DNA of 64,000 bases from Leptobrachium leishanense. Taxonomy: Eukaryota > Chordata > Amphibia > Anura > Megophryidae. The position numbers and the translations under genes were made by a program. Shown in pieces: positions 31,880 to 44,253 of the stretch. How positions within the stretch are numbered: position 1 is the first letter of the stretch; every line of letters begins with the position of its first letter. The notes beneath the pieces were generated by a model that searched no databases, was not told the DNA's origin, and worked only from the letters and a program-made list of their open reading frames with translations. The DNA lies in the NCBI GenBank assembly GCA_009667805.1, contig CM019064.1, positions 112,194,328 through 112,258,327 of the forward strand, written 5' to 3'.

Positions 31880-34800
31880 TCATATTTATTTATTTATAAA
31901 GGATTTTACCAGGAAGGATACATTGAGATTTCTCTCGTTTTCAAGTATGTCCTGGGTTCAAGAACATTGAAGTGTTACAGAAATACAAAGTAATACAATG
32001 CAAGATATTTAAAAAAAAAAAACAAATATACAGATTAACAGAAAATAAATATGTAGGAAATAGTCATTCTGTTACATGTTTACAGGTGTATTCTGTATTG
32101 AGGTATGTTAATAGGGAGCTCTTAAGTGACTTAAAGGGACACTCTAAGCAACATGACCACCTAAGCTATTTTAGGTGGTCATGATGCCCGGAGTATCCTG
32201 CCCTCTGTCCCCCCTCCCTCCGCTCAGCGGTTCAGCTGTAAATGCTGAAAACAGCTGAGAGAGGCGGAGAACTTTACTCCGCCCTCCCAGCTGTCAGTCA
32301 GCAGAGCGGGAATCATATTTCCCGCTTCTGCCAACTTTTGCCGAGTAGAAGACGTCATCGCGCTTTCAGCGCGATGACGTCTCCAACTCACCGCAGAAGC
32401 TGGCGGCTCCCTCTGAGGGTTAGTGTTGCGCGCATCCGCTTGCGCGCAACACTAATCCTTAGAGGGAGCCGGGAGGAAGCCTGCTGATTGGCTGGCTTAC
32501 GTGAGAGGCGCGCATGCGCGCTTCTCTCGTAAACCAGAAGGCAAGTCGGATAGAAGGACGGGAGCGGAAGAGGAGGGAGGGGAGTATAAAAAATAAAAAA
32601 AACAGCGCTGGAAACAAGAGGATTTTAGGGTAAGTATTTCAGTTACAAAAACAAAAAATAACAATTTATTAAGGGAATAGGGATAGGTTAGGATTAAAAA
32701 ACGGGGGGGGGGTGATTTTTTGTTAGTGTCCCTTTAAGACTGGGGGAAGATTTGATGGTGTCTGGGAGGTTATTCCATAATTGTGGTGCTCTGTAGGAAA
32801 ATGAGGACCGAGCCACTGTCTTTTTGTATTGTGGTATTGCAAGTAAGGTGCTGGTCCTGGATCGGAGGTTATAGGATGAGGGAGCTGCTGGGGGAAGCAG
32901 TCTATTCAGATAGGGTGGCAGCTTCCCAGAAAAGCTCTTAATCACCAGGCTGGAAAGGTGCGTTTAGACTCCAGCGATGGCCAGTTTAGCTCTTTTAACA
33001 TGTCACAATGGTGGGTCATGTAGTTACATTGTAATGCAAAGCGGCAGAATGAGTTATACAATGTAATAAGTTTCTGAAGGTGTGTTTGCGGGGCGGCTGC
33101 ATACACTATATCTCCGTATTCAATAGCCGGCATAAGCATTTGTTGTACAATCTGCATTCTTACCGCGGGGCTCAGGCAGGATTTGTTTCTGTACAGGGCA
33201 CCTAGTTTGGGGTAAAGTTTAGATGAGAGTTTTTCGATGTGGGGGCCAAAGGATAGATTAGGGTCCAACCACATGCCTAGATATTTGAGAGAAGTGACTG
33301 TGGTGACCGTGCCATTTGATTTTGTCCCAACACATAAGTGGGGATTTTGTAATTTGTGTAGTTGAGGTTTTGTTCCAAAGAGCATCGTTACAGTTTGTCA
33401 TTATTTAAAAAAAGTTTGTTGTGTTTGATCCACTTTTCTACCTCCTGTGAATTGTTCTTGCAACACTGCCTCCAGCTGCGGGAGATTTGGTTTGCTGGTA
33501 TAGATTACGATGTCGTCTGCATACATATGTACAGTTGAGGCTTTGCAGACGTTGGGCAGATCATTTATGAATATTGTGAATAGCAGGGGGCCTAGTATTG
33601 AGCCTTGGGGTACAGCGCAAGTGAGGGGGAGGGAGGAGCTGCCAGAAATTGACACCTATTGTGATCGGTCGGATACATATGATTGAAACCAGGTTAGCGT
33701 GCGATCACCAATGCCAGAATTTTTACGTTTCTCTAACAAGATGCCATGGTCTACCGTGTCAAAGGCCTTGGCAAAATCAAGGAAGATGGCTCCAGTTAGG
33801 TTTCCTTGTTCCATCCCAGCTTGGATATCATTGCAGACTTTTAAAAGGGCGGTTGTAGTTTGGACGAAAGCCGGATTGATCTGCGGTTAAGTAGTTCCAA
33901 TATTGATAATAATCACGTAATTGTGTGTAGACGCATTTTTCCAAAATTTTTGACATTACAGGGAGCAACGATATCAGACGGTAGTTGGATACCAAAGTAG
34001 TCACCACTTTTATGGATAGGTACCACTCTCGCAGTCTTCCAGAGTTTGGGTATGTATCCAGTCGCCAGTGATTCATTGATTAGGGTTGCGACAGGATTTG
34101 CAATTGCCGGTGCACTGATTTTCAGCAGCATTGCTGGTATTTGATTTTTTGCTTACAGAGAAGTTTAGTAACGACACTGACAGGCACTGGTCTAAAACTG
34201 AATTCCTGTCTGATACAGGGACTTTGCACAGTTGGAGGGGCCTGACCTGCATGAGGCCTTTCTGATTGCATGTCATTTCCTAGCTTGGCAATCAAAGTGG
34301 TGGCGCATCCAACAAAATAACAATCAAAGGCATTTGCTACATCTAGGGGGTGTTGCAGGGTTTGGTTGTTTACTTTGACAGCAGCCGGCTGGGAGTGGAC
34401 TGGGGGTGCTTGTATGTTACTTATGGTTCTCCAAAAGTTTCTAGGGTTTGATATGTTATTGTTTAGATTTTCATTGAAGTAATGGGCTTTAGCCATTTTA
34501 GTTTGTTTTGTGCATTCATTCCGGCATTTTCGGTATTCGTAGTGATCGTTCATGGAACCAGTACTCTTGAAATTTGACCACAGTGAATCTCTAAGCTGGT
34601 ACATTAGTGTAAGATCAGCTGTAACCCAGGGGAGATGGGTCCCTTTTACTCATACTTTACGCAGTGGGGCATGTTAATTCCAGACTTGCAGGAGCTCAGA
34701 CTGAAAGTATTCAATTGCACAGTCTTGGTCTGGGATTAGGTTTAGTCTGTACCAGGGGAGCTGTTTGAGATCACTTAGGAAGGATTCAATAAATTTCTTG

Positions 34801-35560
34801 AAAGACCTGGTGGTTATTACCTTTTGGGGGAGATTTCATGGCCTTTATTTTGCGCACGCAGTACACTAGACAATGGTCACTAAAGCTATTAGCGAGAACA
34901 CCTGCCTCCTGTATTCTATCAGGAGATGAGAGAATCTAGTCCAGCAAGGTATGGTTAGGGCTTTTCATATTAATGCGAGTGGGGGAGGAGATTAATTGAG
35001 TTAGCTGCAAAGTTTTAAACAGTGAGCAGTGTTTATTGTTTTTAGGATTTAGCCAATCTGTATTAAAATCGCCGAGGACCAGCATTTCACTTTTTTGGTT
35101 TTGGGCAAGTAGGTTATTAAGGATTTGAGATATGTCAGAGAGGGAGTGCACTGGAGAGCTCGGTGGGCGATAGAATCCAGCAACAATGATTGATTTACTG
35201 AATGGAATCTCAATTAAACCAGAGAGGAAATCAAAGGTGATAGGGGAGCTAGAAGTCTGTAAGGGGGTGAACTTTATGGACTCCTCAACATAAATAACAA
35301 TTCCCCCTCCTCTCTTTGCTCTGTCCTTTCTATAACATGAATACCCCTGTATTGATATGGCAGAGTCTGGTACTTTTGGGGTTAACCATGACTCTGTGAG
35401 CACAATGATTTTGGGTTTGTAATAGCAACACCAAGCCTGAAGCTCATCCAATTGAGGGAGTAAACTGTGGATGTTAGTGCACAAATGAGAGGCCTTTTTT
35501 AGTGTGGAGACTAAAGGTTGTTTCAGCTATAGGACCAGGGTTAGTTTCCACATCGTTTGC
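31880..35560 (-). pseudogene. decayed LINE (L2/CR1-like) with endonuclease and RT
   Basis: Antisense non-LTR retrotransposon ORF2 relic. From 5' to 3' on the minus strand: AP endonuclease (34936-35484) with LTESWL, RGGGIVIY and GDFNTDW motifs; a linker (34122-34604); the RT N-terminal block (INESLATGYIPKLWK, 33913-34131); RT core (33401-33655) with VPQGSILGPLLF and the catalytic YADD; RT thumb (32942-33385); and a C-terminal block with SFSYRAPQLWNNLP (about 32740-32945). Several frameshifts and stops separate these pieces. The 3' end (TTTATTTATTTATAAAGGATTTTACCAGGAAGG in plus orientation, abbreviated here to its pattern of TTTA repeats then TTTTACCAGG) matches a fragment at 55465-55565. A TTAA MITE interrupts the C-terminal end. 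Confidence 0.88.
32135..32733. mobile_element. piggyBac-type MITE inside the LINE
   Basis: Termini AGGGACACT / AGTGTCCCT directly flanked by TTAA (32131-32134, 32734-32737). 599 bp with hairpins: GACGTCATCGCGC...GCGCGATGACGTC at 32350-32380, and GGCTCCCTCTGAGGG with its complement around 32404-32471. Confidence 0.88.
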
Positions 35561-36327
35561 CAGGTGCTGTGCTTCAGATATCTGGCAAACCTGGGGAGGC
35601 GGAGGGGAGTACTGAGGACAGGTTTGAGAAACACTGGGTTACATGCTTTTGCTTTTTAATCCCTTCACTGCTGAGCCATTTCACCTCTGTGTGCTGAGCT
35701 CATTGTCAGGGATCAGTGCCTGCATGTGTGTTATACCAGTAAAGTGCTGCCTTCATTCCTCACCAGCACTGAAAGGGGTTAAATCAAGTGAAACCCCAAA
35801 CACACACCACACCCTCCTGTCTGTCAATAAAAGGTCAACTCCCTTAAAAGTCATACCATGTACTGTTCTGACCTACCTCTGTGTTTCTGCTGACAACTGT
35901 GTACCAGACCCTGCTATACCCACTGACTTTGCCTCCTTGCCGCCAGTCCCTGATCTACAGACTGTCCTGACCACTCTCTCTCTGCTTACCCATATTTACC
36001 ACGCCATGGATTCCTTCCTGCATCAGCCGGCCTACTCCAAGGTACCATCGTCATATCCCTGCGCTAAAGGCTCAAACCCCCTGAACTTGGGTCCCACCAA
36101 GGCACATGCCTGGTGCCATCCTGACAGAATGCAGAGCCCGCGGGGTTACTACCAGTCCTGGATATGATTAATTATCAGCTATGTATGGTACTGGCGGATC
36201 TCTGGAAAGTTATGGACTCTGAGAAAACCCTCCATCAAGGTGTGTGTTCCCCTTGTGAGGAAAAGTCCAGGCCCGCTACCTCCAGAGGAACGTGCCCAGA
36301 GACTAGCTAGGGGTCTCTGTATATAAT

Positions 36328-36984
36328 GTGGGGCTGACTCACTGGCTCGCACAGTGCCCCAATAGACCCCCCAAAAGGCCAGCTCCTGTGGGTAACCCGG
36401 CTGTGATCCTAATACCAGCTCCAGTGCCTACACCTGCTGCTTCTAAACCAGAAAAGAAATCCAGGCCTGTTTCTGTTCCTAAGGCTGAACACCGGACCAA
36501 GCATGAAGCCAGAAGGGCTCCTGTTTCTAAGGCTGCATCCGGGCCCAAGTCTACACCTACTCCCAGGAAAATCAGGCCTGCTAAATCAAGGGGTAGGATA
36601 TTGGAGGAGATCAACTCTGAGGAGGAGGACGGGTCTATCATCCCAAGAGCGACAGAAAACATTGCCACTGTGGATTCAGATCCTGAATTACTGATGGACT
36701 ACGAAACCACAGTACCTGAGAAGCTAGACCAGTCAACTATGGATGTTATAACCACCCAGGTTCCGGGTGGGACTCCCATCACTCCCAGGAAGCATCTAAT
36801 GACTGGTGCTGCTTATGCCCCAGACCCAATACCCAGGTATGAAAATGTACCAGATGATCATGGTCCCTACTGTATACAAGGGACCCTCTCCTATCTGAAA
36901 TCCACTGCAGCCGCTATCATCCACACTCCCATGGAATCAGAACCCCTAACCAGGATTGTGCATATGCCTCCATTGGGACTATAG
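36328..36984 (+). CDS. ORF in pol-less LTR element (218 aa), unknown
   Basis: Basic, Pro/Ser/Thr-rich N-terminal half, then acidic stretch EEINSEEEDG. A segment PYCIQGTLSYL recurs later in the element as PYTIQGSF (in the frame at 37343-37738), so the interior once encoded a longer repetitive protein. Its frame is interrupted: ORFs at 36328-36984, 36984-37238 and 37343-37738 are probably pieces of one ancestral ORF. No enzymatic motif. Could be a degenerate Gag. Confidence 0.45.
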   Translation: MGLTHWLAQCPNRPPKRPAPVGNPAVILIPAPVPTPAASKPEKKSRPVSVPKAEHRTKHEARRAPVSKAASGPKSTPTPRKIRPAKSRGRILEEINSEEEDGSIIPRATENIATVDSDPELLMDYETTVPEKLDQSTMDVITTQVPGGTPITPRKHLMTGAAYAPDPIPRYENVPDDHGPYCIQGTLSYLKSTAAAIIHTPMESEPLTRIVHMPPLGL

Positions 36985-38178
36985 TGCGCAAAGAAGATCT
37001 GGCAAGGTTTGAGGAAGCTCTACGCCTCAGAGAAACCGTTAAGCTGCCCAAAACTGCTACCTTAACACTGACAGTGACTCCCATCACTCCCAGCCAGCAA
37101 GTTCCATCTTCATCTCCCTGGCACTGTTTCCCACAAGACCCCGAGTCAGAGGACTGGGACACCGTGGACTCGGATTGTGAGCCTCAGCTGCAGACTGCTT
37201 GGTGCTCCAGGGGACCCCTGGGTCAATGCACTGAGTAAGTGGGGGCTACCACCACTCCCCCCCATAAGAAACCCTGGCAGACTTCATACCGCTCAGTGAC
37301 TCTTCCTGTGATGAAAAGCCTGAAGAAAATGAAATTCCTACAGTGGTGCCACCTCATCGTGTGGGTACTATTATGGCAGACGGTTTTACTGTCCAGAGCA
37401 CCCTGGAGGGCGAGACCTGTAAAGCATCCAAAGCCAGAACTTGGAGACGTCAGCAGAAGAAACGTATTCAGTCCAGTAATACAAGACCCCTGCCTGAAGA
37501 GTCTGAAGACGTGGTGCAGGTTGCCCCGATGCCCTCTGCATACGTGGGCACCATGTATTCTGGTGCCCTTGACCCTTATCTGTGCCCATCTGTTTCCAGG
37601 TATCTACGTGGTCACGGCAGTGCTACGTGTTCAGATCCTCTACATGAAGAACCGGGACCCTATACGATTCAGGGATCCTTTGTTATGCCCAGCTGGGACC
37701 TGGTATCAGGAACATGGACTTTGTCTTCTTGCCTGTAGGTGCCCAGCTACCAGACACATCTGGGTCGTCCAGAGGCCTCCCCTTGAGGAGGGGGTGCTGT
37801 CAGGGATCAGTGCCTGCATGTGTGTTATACCGGTAAAGTGCTGCCTTCATTCCTCACCAGCACTGAAAGGGGTTAAATCAAGTGAAACCCCAAACACACA
37901 CACCACAACTCCTGTCTGTCAATAAAAGGTCAACTCCCCCAAAGCTAGATGGCTTTGCATTAAAAGTCATACCCTGTACTGTTCTGACCTACCTCTGTGT
38001 TTCTGCTGACAACTGTGTACCAGACCCTGCTATACCCACTGACTTTGCTTCCTTGCCGCCAGCCCCTGATCTACAGACCATCCTGATCACTATCTCTCTG
38101 CTTACCCATATGTACCACAACATGGATTCCTTCCTGCATCACTCTGCCTACTCCAAGGTACCATCATCATATCCCTAA

Positions 38179-38607
38179 GGCTAGGGTCAGAGTGGGGCAG
38201 TCGGAACGCGCGTGCAGGCGCACTAAATCACGGCGGCAGTAGCAGCACATAACGGCCAATGACGGCCAATATACGCAGTACGTGCGTACAAAAGTGCGCC
38301 GACACCACGCAACCGGCAAATGAACGCATTTTTCTCAGAACGTGAAACCGCTGCTACAGACGTACAGAGTGCGCTGCGGCCGCATGGCAGCGTGTGTGCG
38401 TGATTAGGAGACGTCAGACGCTGCTAGTGTGCGGCCTACATAACGTTCAAACAGCCGGATTTCCCTAGAATTGCGTTGGTGAGTACCTGCGACTGTGCGA
38501 CTGTGGTCGTCTGACCACTTAAGCGTATTCCGTGAAAAAATGCATGCGCACGCATCGACGTACATTTTGACGGTGGCCGCAGAAAATGCGCTCATCTGTC
38601 CCTAGCC
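38179..38607. mobile_element. Harbinger MITE family C copy 2 inside the 3' LTR
   Basis: Termini GGCTAGGGTCAGA / TCTGTCCCTAGCC with TAA duplication (38176-38178, 38608-38610). The empty site is visible in the 5' LTR near 36064-36068. Reverse orientation relative to the copy at 12228. Confidence 0.9.
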
Positions 38608-38674
38608 TAAAGGCTCACACCCCCTGAACTTGGGTCCCACCAAGGCACATGCCTGGTGCCACCCTGACACTCAT

Positions 38675-39428
38675 CATGTTTAAACGCAATTTAAAGTCCT
38701 ATTTTATTATAATACCCAGACAAAAATTTTTTAAAAAACCCACGTTTTTATTTTGTAGGCTTTTGCACTGATTTTTTTTTTCGGTTTGGTTCGGTTAGAT
38801 TTGTTCGGATGTTTAAAATTTTCGAGATGGCTCGTTTCGACCGATTTCTGTTTCGATTCGGTTTGGTTCGACTTGTTTTTCATGTACATTTTTTTTCGGA
38901 ATATCGACCATTTTTCGTGTTTTCGGGTCACTTTGCTCGTTTTTTGTATCGACTTTTCGTGATTTTGGAAATTTTCGTTTTTTTCGGAACGTCTGTTCTC
39001 CTCATTTCAAAGTGTCTAACTCTATTCGTTTTGACGTAAACTACTATGGTTTACTTTTTTTATACTTTATATATTTTTTTATAATAAATTTTTGGTTTGT
39101 TTTTCGGATCCGATAATTCATTCTGTCGATACGATAATTCTGGCGACTCTATCGTGTTTTTTTTTTTATTAAATAAAGATCCTTTTTTTCTTATGAATAT
39201 ACATTTCACAACTTTATTTAATCACATTAAAAAAATGGTATGAAAGCCAAGGAACAAAAAAAAAAATGAACAAAACGATTTGAAAAACGCTAAACTGACC
39301 CGAATGGTGTGACTTTAAAAATAAAAACCAGAACAAAAGGTTTTAAAACGGAAAAATAGTTGATCAAAATTATCTGAAACGAAAAAAAAAACAACAAATA
39401 AAATGATTTAAAACAGACAAAAAAAATT
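38675..39428. other. AT-rich repeat remnants, no gene
   Basis: Continues the 'CTGCTGAG' MITE that was split by the LTR element, then sequence rich in TTCG/CGAAA motifs (about 38770-39400). Related sequence lies at 49230-49610 and 55320-55910. Confidence 0.5.
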
Positions 39429-39790
39429 AACCCTTTCGCTGCTGAGGCATTTCACGGCTTCCCTTCACGCCTGTGTGCGGTCTGCTGCTGAGCTAATTTT
39501 TAACAGTTTCGCTCCTCTTGTTTAAACGCGTTTTGAAGCCTTATTTTATAATATGACCCAGACATGTTATATATCGATCTTTCCGGCAGACTCGGCAGAT
39601 GATTCATAATATATCATTATCATATGTGTGCGTCATGTCCTGTCTGTATATTATAACAAAAAATGCAATAAAATTAGAATTTTCAATGTTTGTTTTACAA
39701 ACTGTAAAGTGTTTTTTTCCACATTTTAACATGCGAGTGTTTGCGGTTATATTTTATGAGTTGCGTTTGTTAAAAAAAATTGAAATGGGG
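39429..39790 (+). repeat. 'CCCTTTCGCTGCTGAG' MITE copy
   Basis: Starts after TTAA with CCCTTTCGCTGCTGAGGC. Matches 3345-3660 in the opposite orientation along its length. Confidence 0.7.
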
Positions 39791-40806
39791 ACTTAGTGTA
39801 ATTTTCACCCAAAAAAATATAACATTTTTAACAAACGCACCCCATACAAAAATCCTTAGTGCAGCATCATTGTTCACATTATAATTGAAATGGGAACAAT
39901 ATTGCTGCATTAATAAAACAAAACAAAAAACCTGTTTTATTTTTTTTATATTTAAATTTTTTATAATTTTTAACATTGTCATGTTTGGTATTGTTGGAAA
40001 GGCCATGCTCTGGTCGATCCAAAGATACCAAACATTAACCGATAGCTGCCGCGGATCGGGAGATAGGGAGTTCATTGGAACCCCCTATCTCCACAATTGG
40101 TCGCAGTTAGGGGTTAACTCCAGAACTGACGTCATTGTGACGAGGTCTTGGGACTGTCGGCAGCTGCCGTTCCCCCACGCTGTGGTCTTCCTGCAAAGAC
40201 GTGACCATGTTGGCGGGCAGCGTCTTAGCGGGCAGCGTTGGGAGAGAGAGAGCTCATAGCTGGGAGGAGGTGTTGCGTGAAGCTGCAAATAGGGACAAAT
40301 AAACTAGACCTGAGCCGCACTAAGGATCTTTGGGTTGTGTCGGAGAAGACTTCACGCAGTGCTGCCATCAATATTTTTTGATAAATTCTTGGTTATACAA
40401 TGAATGTGACTGTGGACAAAAATCCGTGTTGTTGTGACATCGCCTAAGCTTAACAAAACCATGCCACGTCGGTAATCAAATCTCAAGGCAGTACAACAAG
40501 GTTGTGTTAGTGTGTGACATTTTTGGCCAGGCAGGCAGTGTAGAATGTGCACAGTCACATTCATGGCCACAAATATGTTGACAAATTTATGACAAAGGGT
40601 CCATAGAAATGTCAATAAATTTATGTACATATAATGTTAACAGTGTGGAAAAGAAACCAAGCAATACATATTAACTTATTAAGTAAGGAAAAGCAACGCA
40701 CACAAGCAGGAAAAAATATAAAATTTATTTACAACATGCCACATGGCATTGGCAAACTGCCCAACAGGGGCACAAACATACTCATAGGGGAGGAGGAGGC
40801 TGGTCT
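39791..40806. other. intergenic or Harbinger flank
   Basis: Contains a hairpin/foldback repeat (GGAAAGGCCATGCTCTGG..., CCCTATCTCC, about 39990-40110) and a CpG-rich stretch to 40260. The stretch 40640-40806 is the 3' flank of the antisense MYB-like gene and includes AATAAA on the minus strand near 40722-40729, a plausible polyadenylation signal for it. No transposase is visible. Confidence 0.5.
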
Positions 40807-40835
40807 CTACTGCCGCTCCAGGATGTCAATGGCGT
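40807..40835 (-). pseudogene. 3' tip of MYB-like gene exon 5 (cut off by hAT)
   Basis: Minus strand: completes the last exon with residues I-D-I-L-E-R-Q and a TAG stop (40807-40809). It is separated from the rest of the exon by the hAT at 40836-47160. The shared 8 bp at the junction are the target duplication. Confidence 0.88.
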
Positions 40836-41477
40836 CAGGGCCGGCCCAAGCCACTGTGCTGCCTGGAGCGAAGTATGAAATGCTGCCCCCCCCAAAAAAA
40901 AAAACAACCACGTGACATGCATGAGCGTATCTGAGCTCCACAGAAATAAAACTCGCAGTAATGTGCAGTGTGTATGAGTGTATCACAGAATCCACAGCAA
41001 TGAAACGCAGTAATGTGCGGTGTGTATGAGCGTATCACAGAGCCCCACAGCAATAAAACTGTTATGTGCAGACAGGGTGTATGAGCGTAACAGTTTTATT
41101 GTTGTGTGGCTCTGATATGCTCATACACACTGTCTGCAGATAAAAATTTTATTGTTGTGTGGCTCTGTGATACACCCATATACACAGCACATTACCATGA
41201 GTTTTATTGCTGTGGAGGCTCCACAGTGGAGCTCTAGGATATGATCCATGGGGGAGGGCGCGTATCCTGGTTTGTTTGTTTTTTACTTCATTGCCCTCCT
41301 AAAATACTTAATTTGGCCACACATAAAAAAAATATATATATATATATATAAAATTATTTATTTGCACCCCAGAATAATAATTTTAAAAAAGCATTAATTT
41401 GCCCCCAGGTGGAAAGGCAAATTAATGATTTTTTAAAATCTTATTCTGGGGAAGACAAATCCATCTTTACTTCATTT

Positions 41478-41792
41478 GGCAGAGAGAGATAGAAGAGAGA
41501 AAGAGAGATAGAAGAGAGAGAGAACAGAGAGATACAGAACAGAGAGAGAGCAGAACACAGAAAGAGATACAGAACAGAGAGAGCACAGAGACAGCAGAAC
41601 AGAGAGAGAGAGAGAACAGAGAGAGAGAGAACACAGAGCACAGAGAGAGCAGAACACAGAGAAATACAGAACACAGAGAGAGAGCAGAACACAGAGAGAG
41701 AGCACAGAGAGAGAGCAGAACACAGAGAGAGAGCAGAACACAGAGAGAGAGCACAGAGAGCAGAACACAGAGAGCAGAACACAGAGAGAGAG
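41478..41792. repeat. GA/CA-rich array, left part
   Basis: Degenerate units of AGAGAGAGCAGAACACAG. Interrupted by the retrovirus at 41793 and resumed at 44254. Confidence 0.92.
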
Positions 41793-44253
41793 TGAAGGAG
41801 AACCAGGCTGGAAGATGGTTGCCACCATAAGCCAGGCAGCCATCTTGTTCAGAATATTGGTTCACCAAGTAAATAGAATAGATTTCATTTAGAAGAGAAG
41901 AGCTGAGCTCACGTAGAATTTAAGGAATGCGTGGTAGATTAGAAAAGCTAACAAGAAATCCAGGCAGAATCCGGCCGGCTCTTGACACAGAAAGATTTAT
42001 GAATGGGACAAGGTCAGTGAGATGTGCCGAAGAATAAAGAAAACATAGAAGACCAGGCCCCAGGCCACCTGAATAAACATAGCCGATAGGGAGGGAGGCA
42101 CTGCCCGGAGAAAGACAGCACAAACAAATCACAGACTGTCAAACTAACGAGAAGTGTATCAATTTATAGTTATATGTGGAATGTTCTTTGTGTTCGAATT
42201 AATGATGGGAGGTATTAACCCACGTGGGGTGGAATAGAGTGTCATAGGGAGGTGGGCTAATGGGGATGTACCTAATTATGTATTTGGGGCATAAAACCTC
42301 ATGTCTCTGTGTAATCAGGGCTCACTCTTAGAGATTCAATCCTGTGTGAGCACTTGTGTGACGACACAATAAAATCTTGCCTTTCCTGAAGAGACTCGTG
42401 TTTGGACAATCCTTGCTTGTGTCTGGTCCGGCGCCGTTAATGAAGTGAACCTGTCTGACTCCGGCTACATTTCCTGGGGTCTCGATAGCCGGGATAACGG
42501 GCCCTTGCCAAGACACAGGCAACGGCTGCTGAACACAGTGCGTCGATATTGACTGCAGGTGCACGAGAATCCCGCTGGTTGGGCGTCCGTTGAAGGTGAG
42601 CTGACATCTGCAGGCGCCAAGCAGGATTTCCTGTTCAGTGGACCTCGTCTCGTCCCAAACGGACCCCCGGCCCGGGAACTGGGACACCACGAGTCTGGGA
42701 AACAGCGAGCAGCGCCGGCGATAGGTAACGTGTCTTCTATGTTTTGTATGTCTGAAGGAGATACCGGTATCTAAGGGAAACGTCCGACTGAGATAGACAG
42801 ATAAGAGGATGCGATGGCCACCATCCTATTGGCATATCTAGCCCGCCGCTGATAGCACTGACATTGCTGAGGAGCCAGAGTGGCTAGCGGGTGTCTGGAT
42901 TCGGGGGAATTGAATGCCAATCAAAGTGTAGTTCTGTTAGAGAGGGAGGAGGTAGCCACGTGGAGTTGCATAAGTCAGTTAGTGTTTGTAAACAGAGCTT
43001 CACCACGTGGGTAAACGGGAAAGGAGGAGGATTTTTCTGTGACTGGGCTGAGAGCCTGAGTCAGTGCCTAGTGTGTACGTCGTATAGTGACAAGGGCTTA
43101 TAGTGAAGCCAACGATAGCTGCAGAGATAGTGGTGCTGAGTGGGTAGATTATCCGTAAAGCAGATTGGAATTGCAGACGGAAGTGTAGACAAGGAACGGG
43201 GTGCACATAGTCACACGCAGTCAAGAGTTAGAGTTCAAATTACGGGGTATAAGGAGCCACAAAGGAGGGAATAAACCCTCGGCTAATAGAAAGAGTTGAA
43301 GTGCTATATGTTTTGTATTGTGCTGAAAGTATCTGATACGGAATGTGCTGTGAATGAACTGACTCGAGTGCTGTGAGTGAACGTGCGCCTACTCGCTCTG
43401 CGAGGAAGCAAATTCGAGAGTGGACCCCGGACGTACGTTTTCGGCTCAGGCGACTGCAGTCGGCTACTGAAGGGGGAAGCGTATGTGGATGCGGATAAAT
43501 TGTTGACTGAAGTATCAGACTGTAGATTTTAACTGTTGTTGAAATAAGATATTTGTATCGCAAAGAGTATTGTTTTCAGGAGTGACAATGGGTAACGGGT
43601 CATCAAAGCCCAAGAGGGTAAAGGAGGGGGAGACGCCCCTAGAGTATATGGTGCGAAATTTCGATGCATTATATAAAACTCATGATTATGGTGTAGAACT
43701 GACAAAAGAAAAGCTAAAAGTAATATGTACAGTTGTGTGGCCGATGTTAGTCCCAGGATGGCCAGAACAGGGGTCAATGGACCCGGAGTTGGTACAGAAG
43801 GTACACTCCCAAGTCACAGAGCAGTATGGGCATCCTGAACAGTATCCGTATATAGATATATGGAGATATTGCATTAAGAACAAGAGTCATTTTATAATGA
43901 TAGCGGGGAGAAATAAGAAGCAGGACCCCCAGAATAATGGAGAGAGAGAGAGACCGGTGTTAGATCAACCGGAAGAGGGTGATAATCTGCCCCCGTCCTA
44001 CCCATCATGTTATGGGGCAGCTAGGGAAGCTCTGAATGCCGCGATTGCGCGGGCGGAGAGGGGGGAGCAGGCAGCGGCTGGGTCTCGGTCAGCTCCGTCC
44101 CGTGTGACTGAGGAAGAAGAGCAGGGCGCAGCGGGTGGAGGGGACAGAGAGGCTCCACCAGAGAAGATTGAGATGCCCGATGGGAGCGTATAATCCTTGC
44201 TTGTGTCTGGTCCGGCGCCGTTAATGAAGTGAACCTGTCTGACTCCGGCTACA
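41793..44253 (+). mobile_element. endogenous retrovirus, internally deleted
   Basis: 5' LTR 41793-42469 (starts TGAAGGAG, ends GGCTACA; AATAAA at 42368), then a primer-binding-like site TGGGGTCTCGATAGCCGG at about 42475, a 1.1-kb leader, a gag start, and only the last 62 bp of the 3' LTR (44192-44253). pol and env are gone. AGAG on both sides fits a 4-bp duplication but is uninformative in this GA repeat. Confidence 0.85.
43588..44193 (+). pseudogene. truncated retroviral gag (matrix region, 201 aa)
   Basis: Starts MGNGSS, an N-myristoylation signal, followed by a basic segment. The middle carries the pattern GWPEQGS...GHPEQYPYIDIW, which resembles the matrix domain of gammaretrovirus-like Gag. 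It is followed by an acidic, Pro- and Ala-rich linker. The frame then ends at TAA (44191-44193), where the gene is fused to a leftover of LTR U5. No capsid, nucleocapsid or enzyme region remains, so the element cannot be functional. Confidence 0.82.

Larger units (their letters stand above)
31780..35636. mobile_element. hAT-type MITE, family A copy 2, split by a LINE
   Basis: Left half 31780-31880 and right half about 35560-35636 join into one family-A element. Perfect 8-bp duplication GGTTACAT at 31772-31779 and 35637-35644. The break falls in the CAAATCATAT segment of the MITE, where the LINE entered. Confidence 0.88.
35704..38669 (+). mobile_element. second non-autonomous LTR retroelement
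   Basis: LTRs 35704-36126 and 37798-38669 (the latter enlarged by a MITE), starting TGTCAGGG and ending CCTGACA, with a perfect 5-bp target duplication CTCAT (35699-35703, 38670-38674). A purine tract GAGGAGGGGG lies before the 3' LTR. The 1.67-kb interior has short ORFs but no pol domains. LTRs differ by several indels, so it is older than the element at 14242. Confidence 0.9.

Noticed and set aside
36328..37738. Possible host gene between 36 and 38 kb
   Set aside because: Lies exactly between two LTRs with a 5-bp target duplication, and has no splice pattern or known domain.
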